A stretch of DNA of 64,000 nt, taken from assembly GCF_000159015.1 (NCBI RefSeq), contig NZ_DS999543.1, positions 479,989 to 543,988 on the forward strand, in the 5' to 3' direction. Positions within the stretch are counted from its first letter, which is position 1. Each line of letters starts with the position of its first letter. This document shows positions 52,539 through 60,524 of this stretch, piece by piece. The position numbers and the translations under genes were made by a program. The notes beneath the pieces are model-generated. The model saw only the letters and a list, made by a program, of their open reading frames with translations, had not been told where the DNA came from and searched no databases. This DNA is from Gleimia coleocanis DSM 15436. Its GTDB lineage: Bacteria > Actinomycetota > Actinomycetes > Actinomycetales > Actinomycetaceae.

Positions 52539-53979
52539 TCAGCTTATGATCTAAACGAATCAAATCCTGATCCACACCACCCGGAGTTAAAGCCATCTTC
52601 CAATCTTTATGCATTGCATAAAGATCAGGCTCAAGGTAACCAATCTTAACGACCACAACATCGGCTTCACGAGGATCCAAGCCTAAACGTTGGAACGTTG
52701 CCAAAGCACCAAACTGGTTACGCCCCTTAGTAACAACGACATCCAAACCAGTTTCTACCTCAACACCATCAACAGTGCGTACCACGCGTAACACCGCAGA
52801 AGTAGATCCCAATGGATCATCCCCAATGAAACTTACCTTCGCACGCAAAGACTGAGGTCCTGGCCAACGCGAATCGATTTTGCCACCGACTACGAAATCA
52901 GCGATATTACCAACTCCGGTAGCCACCGCCACAGCCACAGACTCAGCATCATGTAAAGAAACGCAGATAGTGTGCAACTTGCCCGACATAGTCGGCTCCC
53001 AATTCAGCAAGTGATGCAACGCGTAAGTAACGTCATTAGCGCCACCTGCACCAGGATTATCACCGGAATCAGAAATAAAAGTCGGACGCTGTGCGGTTTC
53101 TGCCCACTGTAAACAATTCTCCATGGAATCAACCGGGGCGACGAACTCGAATTCATCGCGTGCATCCCAAATTTCCTGTGCCCAGTCAAGAGTCAATGCT
53201 TCAAGTTCTTCTTGAGGTAAATCAGCGGTAACTACTACAGCAGCCTTACAACGAGGTTGGTCTGCCCAAGCGAAACCAATCCAGAAAGCGGCATCTACTA
53301 CGCCGGGAAGTGCTTCCAAGTAAGGAATCCGAGAATACAGTCGTTTAGCGGGTTCAATACGAGTAGAAGTCTTTTCACCTGGAAGCAAAATTGGAATATG
53401 CACTAATGATTTAGCTGGCTTGCCTTGACCAGAAAGCAACCGCATAGCCAGGTTATACATGGCGCGACGCCGAGATTCTAAAGCATCCTCATGTGGAGCC
53501 ATGCGGTAGGTTGTCAGCAAATCACAACCGTTGAAAAGAGCCTCGGACATATTGCCATGCAAGTCAGTAGAAAGAGATACCAACACGTCAGGACCGATAA
53601 TCTCACGAATAGCGGTAATTAAATCACCTTCAGCATCCAACAGGCCTTCAACACTCATAGCGCCGTGAACATCAAAGAATAAGCCGTCCAAAGGTTTCTC
53701 TGCGTGCAGAGCCTTAACGCCCTCGAGAATTTCCGCTACCCAAGCATCGAAAACCGGACGGTGAATAACGCCACCAGGTAGCGCGCGTGCATGCAAGACA
53801 GGCAACCAGTCAATTGCTTGGCTCCAGGTTTCTTCACGCCAAGAAAAACGGTTTAATAATGCTTCGCCACGGGTCACAGTGAAATCATGTTCGTATGCAA
53901 GCTGTGGAGAAAAAGTTGAGGACTCGATGTGAATGCCACACACAGCGACACGAGGGCGCCAGATTTTAGGTAAAACCAT
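52456..53979 (-). CDS. M81-family metallopeptidase (MlrC / microcystinase C-like)
   Basis: A 507-aa MlrC-like protein. Family blocks are VAVCGIHIESSTFSP, LFFDVHGAMSVEGLLDAEGDLI (zinc ligand His/Asp), STDLHGNMSEALF, and SDSGDNPGAGGANDVTYAL. The C-terminal MlrC domain carries VVVTKGRNQFGALATFQRLGLDPREADVVVVK. AAAGGAG precedes ATG 53979. The best studied member hydrolyses the linear peptides from microcystin breakdown; other members are assumed to be zinc hydrolases of unknown substrate. Placed 18 bp after the fucosidase gene and divergent to a peptide-type ABC transporter, it probably acts on an imported glycopeptide-like compound (inference). Confidence 0.88.
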   Translation of the reverse strand: MVLPKIWRPRVAVCGIHIESSTFSPQLAYEHDFTVTRGEALLNRFSWREETWSQAIDWLPVLHARALPGGVIHRPVFDAWVAEILEGVKALHAEKPLDGLFFDVHGAMSVEGLLDAEGDLITAIREIIGPDVLVSLSTDLHGNMSEALFNGCDLLTTYRMAPHEDALESRRRAMYNLAMRLLSGQGKPAKSLVHIPILLPGEKTSTRIEPAKRLYSRIPYLEALPGVVDAAFWIGFAWADQPRCKAAVVVTADLPQEELEALTLDWAQEIWDARDEFEFVAPVDSMENCLQWAETAQRPTFISDSGDNPGAGGANDVTYALHHLLNWEPTMSGKLHTICVSLHDAESVAVAVATGVGNIADFVVGGKIDSRWPGPQSLRAKVSFIGDDPLGSTSAVLRVVRTVDGVEVETGLDVVVTKGRNQFGALATFQRLGLDPREADVVVVKIGYLEPDLYAMHKDWKMALTPGGVDQDLIRLDHKLINRPMVPFDCDPEVLDAVELHAITVGR

Positions 53980-53997
53980 GATTAACTCCTTTGAAAA

Positions 53998-55356
53998 TCA
54001 GATTGTTGGAATATATAGGACATAAGGTAAATCAGATTCAACCTGAGGCAGTGGGAGCTGTGCCCCTGGGTGAACTTCAACCTCAAAACGATTACCCTCT
54101 ACATACCATGTTGCCGTGGTAGCGGGGAAGTCAGCGGGAACTGTATAAGAGGTAGCATTTGGATTACAAATGATTACAGCTAATCCGGGAGACGGGTGAG
54201 AAGCTGGCAATGTTAAGTAGCGTGGGTTGGCTTCCTGCTCATCTGTAAAGCGCTGCCATGGTCGAGAACCATAGATAAACTTGCCGTAGTGAGCCATCCA
54301 CGCTCCTAAGCCACGAACGATGATTGCCTGACGTTCTTCTAAGCTGCCGTCAGCATTTGGACCCACATTTAAAAGCAGGTTTCCGCCTTTAGAAACTACA
54401 TCCACAAAGTAGTTTATTAAACCTTTTATGGTTAAAAAGTCTGCACCGGATTCATTGTTGTTAACACCAAAAGACTTAGCAATGCCGCGGGTAGATTCCC
54501 AAGGTTTAAACATTGTCTCACTGACATCTGTGTATTCGCGGGTTAAATACTCATGGTATGGAATACCCCAACGGTCGTTGATGATTCCCTCTGGTTGGCT
54601 GGCAAAGTAGCGTTCGAAGAGCTTAGACAAGCTGAACTCATCGTCGCCTTTACCAGCATCTGGCCAATCAATATCATTCCACAGTAGCTTCGGCGCGAAC
54701 TTTTCAATGAGTTCTTCAAGTTGGTTCGCTGCATACTTAGCGTAGGCAGGGTCATTGCGTCGGTATATGAAGATGTCACGGTCCGATTCAATCGGTGGGA
54801 AATCAGAAACGTGCCAGTCTAATGCTCCAGAAAAGTAAATGCCAACCTCTGCACCACCTGCGCGAGCAGTTTCAGTAATCACCTGGACCACATCAACTCC
54901 GTTAGCACGTTTCACACAGTTAAAATCAGTTGAATCAGTCTCCCAGAGGCAGAAGCCATCGTGGTGTTTTGTAGTGGGGACAATGTATTTAGCCCCAGCA
55001 TCGATAAGTAGTTGCACGGTGGCTTGGAGGTTTTCTACGCTTGGTGCGAAAAGTTTAGTGAAATCTTCGTAGGTGGTGCCAACCCCATAGCTATCTTCAT
55101 GAAATTTACGGCAAGGAGAGCCATTTATGCGCCAAGTATTGCCATACCATTCAGCATACTGATGGTATGTGTAGGCTTCTTCTAACCCGTACTTAGAACC
55201 ATCTGGCTGATAGGCCCACGCAGGTACTGAGTACAGTCCGTAGTGTATGAAGAACCCAAGTTTAGCGTCTTTAAACCATTCAGGAATTTCGCGTTTAGGG
55301 TAGTTAGCTTTGGCAGCTAGTTCAACAGGGCCAACGCGGTTTTCAAAAGTGAACAT
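53998..55356 (-). CDS. GH29 alpha-L-fucosidase
   Basis: A 452-aa protein without signal peptide, so intracellular. It has the GH29 blocks EWFKDAKLGFFIHYGLYSVPAWA, YIVPTTKHHDGFCLWETDSTD, GIYFSGALDWHVSDFP and LLWNDIDWPDAG; the Asp of LLWND is the expected nucleophile. Further on, GGNLLLNVGPNADGSLEERQ is typical of the family. ATG 55356 (MFTFENRVG) with AAAGGAC is preferred over an upstream in-frame ATG at 55386 inside the ROK gene. Part of a ROK regulator-fucosidase-MlrC operon. Confidence 0.93.
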   Translation of the reverse strand: MFTFENRVGPVELAAKANYPKREIPEWFKDAKLGFFIHYGLYSVPAWAYQPDGSKYGLEEAYTYHQYAEWYGNTWRINGSPCRKFHEDSYGVGTTYEDFTKLFAPSVENLQATVQLLIDAGAKYIVPTTKHHDGFCLWETDSTDFNCVKRANGVDVVQVITETARAGGAEVGIYFSGALDWHVSDFPPIESDRDIFIYRRNDPAYAKYAANQLEELIEKFAPKLLWNDIDWPDAGKGDDEFSLSKLFERYFASQPEGIINDRWGIPYHEYLTREYTDVSETMFKPWESTRGIAKSFGVNNNESGADFLTIKGLINYFVDVVSKGGNLLLNVGPNADGSLEERQAIIVRGLGAWMAHYGKFIYGSRPWQRFTDEQEANPRYLTLPASHPSPGLAVIICNPNATSYTVPADFPATTATWYVEGNRFEVEVHPGAQLPLPQVESDLPYVLYIPTI

Positions 55357-55366
55357 CCTTGTCCTT

Positions 55367-56626
55367 TCACTTTGTATAAAAATCATCTAGCAGCCGGGAG
55401 GTCTCGGTTGCGAAGTTAACGCGGGTTTTCTTATCAAGTCCGATGAGGGCGGAGAACCGACGATGAGTAGATAGAACTACGTCAAGCTCCTCAGAAGTCA
55501 TTGATAAGCAAGCATTGTAAAGGGCGGCTCTAACTGCAGCTTTAAAGATTCCTACCTCTGAGAGTGAACCACCGAGGACTACTGCTTCTGGGTTGAGGAA
55601 ATTTACTAGGGGAGCTAGGGCTTCGCCTAGACGCTGACCTGCTATACGCAGAGCTGAAGTAACCCGCGGATCGGCTTGGTCTGCTGTTTCGACCAGAGCG
55701 CGCATATTTTCTAGTACCAGACCTTGACCGGCAAGAATCTGTCGGATGGAGTATCCGGAGGCGATGGTTTCTAAGCAGCCAATGCGACCACAGGCACATG
55801 GGGTGTCAGTTGGAGGATATGAGAACGTATGGGTGATGTCGCCACCGACTCCGGCGCCTCCGCTGTACGGTTGCCCGTCAATCACGCAGCATGCGCCGAT
55901 ACCTGAACCGGTTTTAACGTAGATGAAATTTTGGTAGTTGCGTTCTGAGGAACCAACTTCGCCGTAGGCGGCTGCGCGTGCGTCATTATCGATATATGCA
56001 GGACAACCGAGTTCTTCGGTAAGGAAGTCGGTTATCGGGACGTTGTGCCAGTTAGGCATACGTGCTGGATTGGTAACCCTTTGGGTGGTTGAGCTTACTG
56101 GGCCGGGTAGAGCCAAAGCACAGGCAGCAAATTTTTCGTTCTGCAAATGTGTTTTATTAAGTAGGGTTCGCCATTCTTTGCAAAGTTTTTTTATGACGCT
56201 CTGTGGTCCTTCAGTGATGGCAATTTTAATTTCAGAAGTGATTACCAGATTGCCGACTTCATCTGTGATGCCTAAGAGTGCATGATTTGTGCCTAATTCG
56301 CCGACTGCAATTATTGAAGTGTATGTTGTGGCTTTGAAACGTGACGCGGGTCTGCCACCTGTGGAAGCGTATGTTCCTTCTTCACTTATGAGCCCTTTTT
56401 GCAATAGGAGACGGCTTAAGTTGGAAGCAGTGGACGCAGAGATCTGCAACTGGTTGCGTAAATCGTTGCGGGAGGTTGCCAAGCCACTTTGGAAAAGCTG
56501 GAGGGCGGCGTGCAAAAGTTCTTGTTTTACCGGAGGAACGCGGGATTCTACAGTTTCCTCCAGGTCTTCTGAAGGAAGAGAAATGTCCTTAGAAGAGGGT
56601 AGTGGTAGAGCAGAATTTGGATTCAC
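55367..56626 (-). CDS. ROK-family transcriptional regulator
   Basis: A 419-aa NagC/Mlc/XylR-type repressor. The N-terminal winged HTH is LLHAALQLFQSGLATSRNDLRNQL with SASTASNLSRLLLQKGLI as recognition helix. The ROK sugar-kinase-like domain has CALALPGPVSS, DNDARAAAYGE, VKTGSGIGACCVIDG and the zinc-site variant CACGRIGCLETIASG. The start is GTG 56626. It is divergent from the transporter operon and is the obvious candidate to control both operons in response to a sugar such as fucose or a GlcNAc derivative (inference). Confidence 0.92.
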   Translation of the reverse strand: MNPNSALPLPSSKDISLPSEDLEETVESRVPPVKQELLHAALQLFQSGLATSRNDLRNQLQISASTASNLSRLLLQKGLISEEGTYASTGGRPASRFKATTYTSIIAVGELGTNHALLGITDEVGNLVITSEIKIAITEGPQSVIKKLCKEWRTLLNKTHLQNEKFAACALALPGPVSSTTQRVTNPARMPNWHNVPITDFLTEELGCPAYIDNDARAAAYGEVGSSERNYQNFIYVKTGSGIGACCVIDGQPYSGGAGVGGDITHTFSYPPTDTPCACGRIGCLETIASGYSIRQILAGQGLVLENMRALVETADQADPRVTSALRIAGQRLGEALAPLVNFLNPEAVVLGGSLSEVGIFKAAVRAALYNACLSMTSEELDVVLSTHRRFSALIGLDKKTRVNFATETSRLLDDFYTK

Positions 56627-56711
56627 CTTCGTATCCTTTTTGTTGCTGAAAGATATAGTTTTTGCAACATCTTGGATTAAGTTTATATCAAATCGGCAAA
56701 AGTTTCTTTAA

Positions 56712-56786
56712 TTCGACACATATTTGAAGAAACACTGCTAGTCTACTTTTATCGGGTATTCGGCATCCGATCTAAAATGTGTCGAA
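56712..56786. promoter_or_regulatory. Inverted repeat TTCGACACAT ... ATGTGTCGAA in the divergent promoter region
   Basis: Two exact 10-bp arms, 56712-56721 and 56777-56786, lie 55 bp apart on either side of the probable promoter of the transporter operon. Within it, TCGGGTATTCGGCATCCGA (56752-56770) is a second, imperfect palindrome. Upstream, GTTGC-N18-GCAAC flanks the ROK gene start region. These are candidate operator sites of the ROK regulator, with looping possible. Confidence 0.55.
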
Positions 56787-56806
56787 CACGAAAGGGAGTT
56801 TCAAAG

Positions 56807-58609
56807 ATGAAACACACAAATGGTATGCGTAAGTTTTATGCAATAGCAGCAGCTTGCGCGCTATCAGCTACTGGACTGGCAGCTTGTGGCGGAACTTCCG
56901 GCCCACAGGGTGGCACAACAGCAGCTGGTGAATCAGCAAACGCTTCCATTAGCGTTGCACTGAAGACGCCGACTTGGATTCTGCCAATCTCCATTCCTGG
57001 GAAAACCCAGGGTGAAAATGGTATTTTCCGTAGCATGCAGTGGCCAACTTTGTTTGACTTCACTCTGGAAGGTAACGCCAAGTACAATATCGACGAATCT
57101 CGTTCATTGGCTGAAATTCCAGAACTAAGCGAAGACGGCAAAACTTACACCATCAAACTGAAAGACCTGAAGTGGTCCGATGGTGAGGCCATTACCACCC
57201 GTGACGTTGAATTCTGGTTCAACTTGGTAAAGGCCAACAAGGATAAGTGGGCATCCTATCGTGAAGGTAACTTCCCAGACAACGTAGCTTCTTTCGAAGT
57301 AGTTGATGAAAAGACCATCAAACTCACCACCACTGAAGTCTATGCACCTGGTTTCTACATGGGGAACCAGATTGCAGCGCTGACCCCGCTGCCACACCAC
57401 GCCTGGGCAAAGACTTCTGATGAGGGCAAAGCATCCGATGATGACCGTACTGAAGAAGGCGCACGCGCAATCTTCGAATACCTGCTGAAGGCAGCAGAAG
57501 ACCCAGCATCATACGGTAAAAACCCACTGTGGCAGACCGTATCCGGTCCATGGAAGCTAGCTTCCTACACCCCATCCGGTGAAGTAAAGCTGGTCGCAAA
57601 CGAAGCATACGCAGGTGAAGATAAAGCTAAGGTAGGCGAAATCGTCTTCAAGCCATTCACCTCAGATGACTCCGAATTCAACACCCTGCGCTCCGGTGGC
57701 ATCGATTACGGCTACATCCCAGCTGGCTCCATCGCTCAGCGTAGCTACATTGAAGGCCAAGGTTACAAGGTATCCCCATGGTACGGCTGGTCCATCACCT
57801 ACATGCCAATGAACTTCGCTAACCCAAAGACTGGTCCAATCTTCAAGCAAAAGTACATTCGCCAGGCATTGCAGCAGCTGATTGACCAGGAAAGCATCTC
57901 CAATGTCATCTGGCAGGAAATGGCGGCACCAACCTGTGGTCCAGTACCACAGAAGCCAGGTAAGGCAGGTTCTTTGGACGGCTGTGCATACACCTTCGCA
58001 CCAGAAAAGGCTAAGGAACTCTTGGAATCTCACGGCTGGAAGATCAACCCAGACGGCGTAACCACCTGTGAAAAGCCAGGTGCTGGTGAAGGCAACTGTG
58101 GTGAAGGCATTGAAGCAGGCAAGGAACTGCGCTTCACCTTGATTTCTCAGTCCGGCTTCTCTGCAACCACTAAGATGATGGCAGAATTGAAGTCCCAGTT
58201 CGGCAAACTGGGTATCGTCCTCGATATCCAGGAAGTCCCAGACTCAGTTGCTGTATCTCAGAAGTGCAAGCCAGAAGCAGAATGTAACTGGGACCTGTCC
58301 TTCTTCGGTTCTCAGGCATCCTGGTACTACCCAGTCTACGCATCCGGTCAGCGTCTGTTCGCAACCGATGCACCAGTAAACCTGGGTCTGTACTCTGACG
58401 CAAAGGCAGACGAACTGATTCAGAAGACCCTGGTATCTTCCGACGAATCAGCAATGCAGGAATACAACGATTACTTGGCAGAAGACCTGCCAGTACTGTG
58501 GATGCCAAACCCTGTTGCTCAGGTATCAGCTTACAAGGCTGATATTGACGGCATCGATCCACAGGAACCAACCCTGGGTATGTACCCACAGGATTGGTCT
58601 CGTAAGTAA
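56807..58609 (+). CDS. Peptide/glycopeptide ABC transporter substrate-binding lipoprotein
   Basis: A 600-aa SBP family 5 (DppA/OppA-like) protein. ATG 56807 with AAAGGGAG; the signal peptide ends in the lipobox LAAC (cysteine near residue 28) and is followed by a G/T/S-rich linker. LKDLKWSDGEAITTRDVEFWF is the SBP_5 signature; the GYKVSPWYGWSITYMPMNF and KYIRQALQQLIDQ blocks also fit. It contains five or so cysteines in the mature part, some perhaps forming disulfides. Strongly biased codon use compared with neighbours suggests high expression. The ligand is unknown; the locus suggests a peptide or glycopeptide. Confidence 0.94.
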   Translation: MKHTNGMRKFYAIAAACALSATGLAACGGTSGPQGGTTAAGESANASISVALKTPTWILPISIPGKTQGENGIFRSMQWPTLFDFTLEGNAKYNIDESRSLAEIPELSEDGKTYTIKLKDLKWSDGEAITTRDVEFWFNLVKANKDKWASYREGNFPDNVASFEVVDEKTIKLTTTEVYAPGFYMGNQIAALTPLPHHAWAKTSDEGKASDDDRTEEGARAIFEYLLKAAEDPASYGKNPLWQTVSGPWKLASYTPSGEVKLVANEAYAGEDKAKVGEIVFKPFTSDDSEFNTLRSGGIDYGYIPAGSIAQRSYIEGQGYKVSPWYGWSITYMPMNFANPKTGPIFKQKYIRQALQQLIDQESISNVIWQEMAAPTCGPVPQKPGKAGSLDGCAYTFAPEKAKELLESHGWKINPDGVTTCEKPGAGEGNCGEGIEAGKELRFTLISQSGFSATTKMMAELKSQFGKLGIVLDIQEVPDSVAVSQKCKPEAECNWDLSFFGSQASWYYPVYASGQRLFATDAPVNLGLYSDAKADELIQKTLVSSDESAMQEYNDYLAEDLPVLWMPNPVAQVSAYKADIDGIDPQEPTLGMYPQDWSRK

Positions 58610-58630
58610 ACCGTTCGTCGCGTAACTTAA

Positions 58631-58667
58631 GTGGGGTTGCCTCGCCCTGAAAGCGAGGCAACCCCAC
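58631..58667 (+). terminator. Intercistronic 15-bp hairpin after the binding-protein gene
   Basis: GTGGGGTTGCCTCGC pairs exactly with its complement around CCTGAAA. No T-run follows, so partial termination or protection of the upstream mRNA is likely, giving more binding protein than permease. Confidence 0.8.
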
Positions 58668-58689
58668 CTATGAAAGGGCTAAATACCTC

Positions 58690-59646
58690 ATGTGGCGTTA
58701 TATCCTCAAACGACTTGGACAGGCGATCATCGTCATGTTCCTCGTCACCTTTATTACTTTCTTAGTCTTGCACCTCCTGCCCGGTGGTGCAGCACGATCT
58801 GCACTTGGCAAAGAAGCTACTGAAGCGCAGATCATGGCATACAACATCCAAATGGGATACGACAAACCATTTATCGTCCAATACGGCTACTACCTGGGAC
58901 GCCTCTTCACTGGTGACTTAGGCTTCTCATTCCAGCAAAATCAGTACATCTCAGATCTGATCGCACAACGTATGCCAAAGACAGTAGTCCTCAGCTTACT
59001 GTCCACCACCGTGGCAGTTTTAGTCGCAGTTCCTCTGGGTGCTTTACAAGCAGTCCGCCGTAACAAAGCAGCAGACTACATCATCACCGGTATCGCACTG
59101 CTTGCCTACGCAACACCGCTGTTCTTCCTAGGCATGCTACTCATCGTACTTTTCTCACAAATCTGGCCAATTCTGCCGCCACAAGCGCCACAGGGTTTCA
59201 CAGTAACGGAAATCTTAAGCCAATGGCAGGGCCTAATCCTGCCAGTAATCACTCTCTCCATCGTGGCTCTGGCTGCCTTTACTCGCTACGTGCGTTCCAC
59301 CATGGTGGATAACCTCAACGAAAACTACATTCGAACCGCACAAGCGAAAGGCCTCTCTAACTACCGAGTCTCTGTAAAACACGCCCTCCGGAACTCCCTC
59401 TTCCCAGTAATCACCCTGTTAGGTATGTATGTACCACATCTCTTCTCAGGTGCACTGGTGGTTGAATCCCTCTTCAACTACCCAGGAATGGGCTTAATGT
59501 TCTGGCAAGCAACCCAAACCCGAGACTATCCAGTTCTGCTAGCCTCCACACTAATCGTTTCATTCGCAACGGTAATAGGTGCGTTACTAGCAGACATCGC
59601 CTATGCAATGGTCGATCCACGCGTTCGTCTTTCAGGAGGTAAGTAA
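58690..59646 (+). CDS. Dpp/Opp-type ABC transporter permease (DppB-like)
   Basis: A 318-aa inner-membrane permease with about six helices. It starts MWRYILKRLGQAIIVMFLVTF, typical of DppB/OppB, and has the cytoplasmic EAA loop RTAQAKGLSNYRVSVKHALRNSLFPVITL that docks onto the ATPase. The stop overlaps the next gene by one base-step (stop at 59646, ATG at 59646), so translation is coupled. Confidence 0.94.
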   Translation: MWRYILKRLGQAIIVMFLVTFITFLVLHLLPGGAARSALGKEATEAQIMAYNIQMGYDKPFIVQYGYYLGRLFTGDLGFSFQQNQYISDLIAQRMPKTVVLSLLSTTVAVLVAVPLGALQAVRRNKAADYIITGIALLAYATPLFFLGMLLIVLFSQIWPILPPQAPQGFTVTEILSQWQGLILPVITLSIVALAAFTRYVRSTMVDNLNENYIRTAQAKGLSNYRVSVKHALRNSLFPVITLLGMYVPHLFSGALVVESLFNYPGMGLMFWQATQTRDYPVLLASTLIVSFATVIGALLADIAYAMVDPRVRLSGGK

Positions 59647-60524
59647 TGTCTAACGCAGTTAAGACTACTCGCCGCGCCGGTATGGGACGCCAGGGGATTG
59701 CAGTATTCTTTGAAAACAAACTTGCTGTCTTTGGGCTCGCCCTGGTAATCTTCCTGGTGCTCTTCTCATTCGTAGGACCGCTAATTTACCAAACCGACCA
59801 GGTACACACCGATCTTTCCCAAGCACACATCGCACCTGGTGTTGATGGCTATGTTCTTGGAACAGACGGCGTCGGCTACGACCAATTAGGACGCCTCATG
59901 TTAGGCGGTCAAACCTCCCTCATTGTTGGTCTCTCTGCAGGTCTACTAGCAACTGCATTCGGAACCATCTGGGGCGCAACCGCAGGCTTCGTAGGAGGAT
60001 GGGTAGACGCCGTAATGATGCGTATTGTTGATGCGCTCATGTCCATTCCAGCACTCTTCCTATTCATGCTGATTGCAACTATCGTAACCCCAACGATTCC
60101 AATCCTCGTATTCGTTATTTCAGCATTCGCATGGCTCAACCCAGCGCGTATGGTTCGCGGTGACTCAATCGCACTGCGCTCACGCGAATTCGTAACTGCA
60201 ATGCGAGGCATGGGCGGACGCCCACTCCGCGCCGTACGTACCCACATCGTACGCAACGCAATCGGCACCGTTATCGTGAACGCTACCTTCCAGGTAGCTG
60301 ACGCAGTCCTATACGTTGCATACCTATCATTCCTGGGGCTTGGCGTACCACCACCAGCAGCAAACTGGGGCGGAATGCTCTCTACCGGTATCGGTGAAAT
60401 CTACTCCGGCCACTGGTGGTTAATCTTCCCTCCAGGTATTGCAATTATTCTGTTGGTACTGGCATTCAACTTCGTTGGCGACGGACTACGCGACGCCTTT
60501 GAAGTCCGTCTGCGGAAGCGGTGA
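59646..60524 (+). CDS. Dpp/Opp-type ABC transporter permease (DppC-like)
   Basis: A 292-aa second permease: an N-terminal helix near FGLALVIFLVLFSFVGPL, the periplasmic loop HIAPGVDGYVLGTDGVGYDQLGRLM typical of DppC/OppC, and the EAA loop SREFVTAMRGMGGRPLRAVRTHIVRN. Overlaps the genes on both sides at the stop/start junctions, which indicates one coupled operon. Confidence 0.94.
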   Translation: MSNAVKTTRRAGMGRQGIAVFFENKLAVFGLALVIFLVLFSFVGPLIYQTDQVHTDLSQAHIAPGVDGYVLGTDGVGYDQLGRLMLGGQTSLIVGLSAGLLATAFGTIWGATAGFVGGWVDAVMMRIVDALMSIPALFLFMLIATIVTPTIPILVFVISAFAWLNPARMVRGDSIALRSREFVTAMRGMGGRPLRAVRTHIVRNAIGTVIVNATFQVADAVLYVAYLSFLGLGVPPPAANWGGMLSTGIGEIYSGHWWLIFPPGIAIILLVLAFNFVGDGLRDAFEVRLRKR

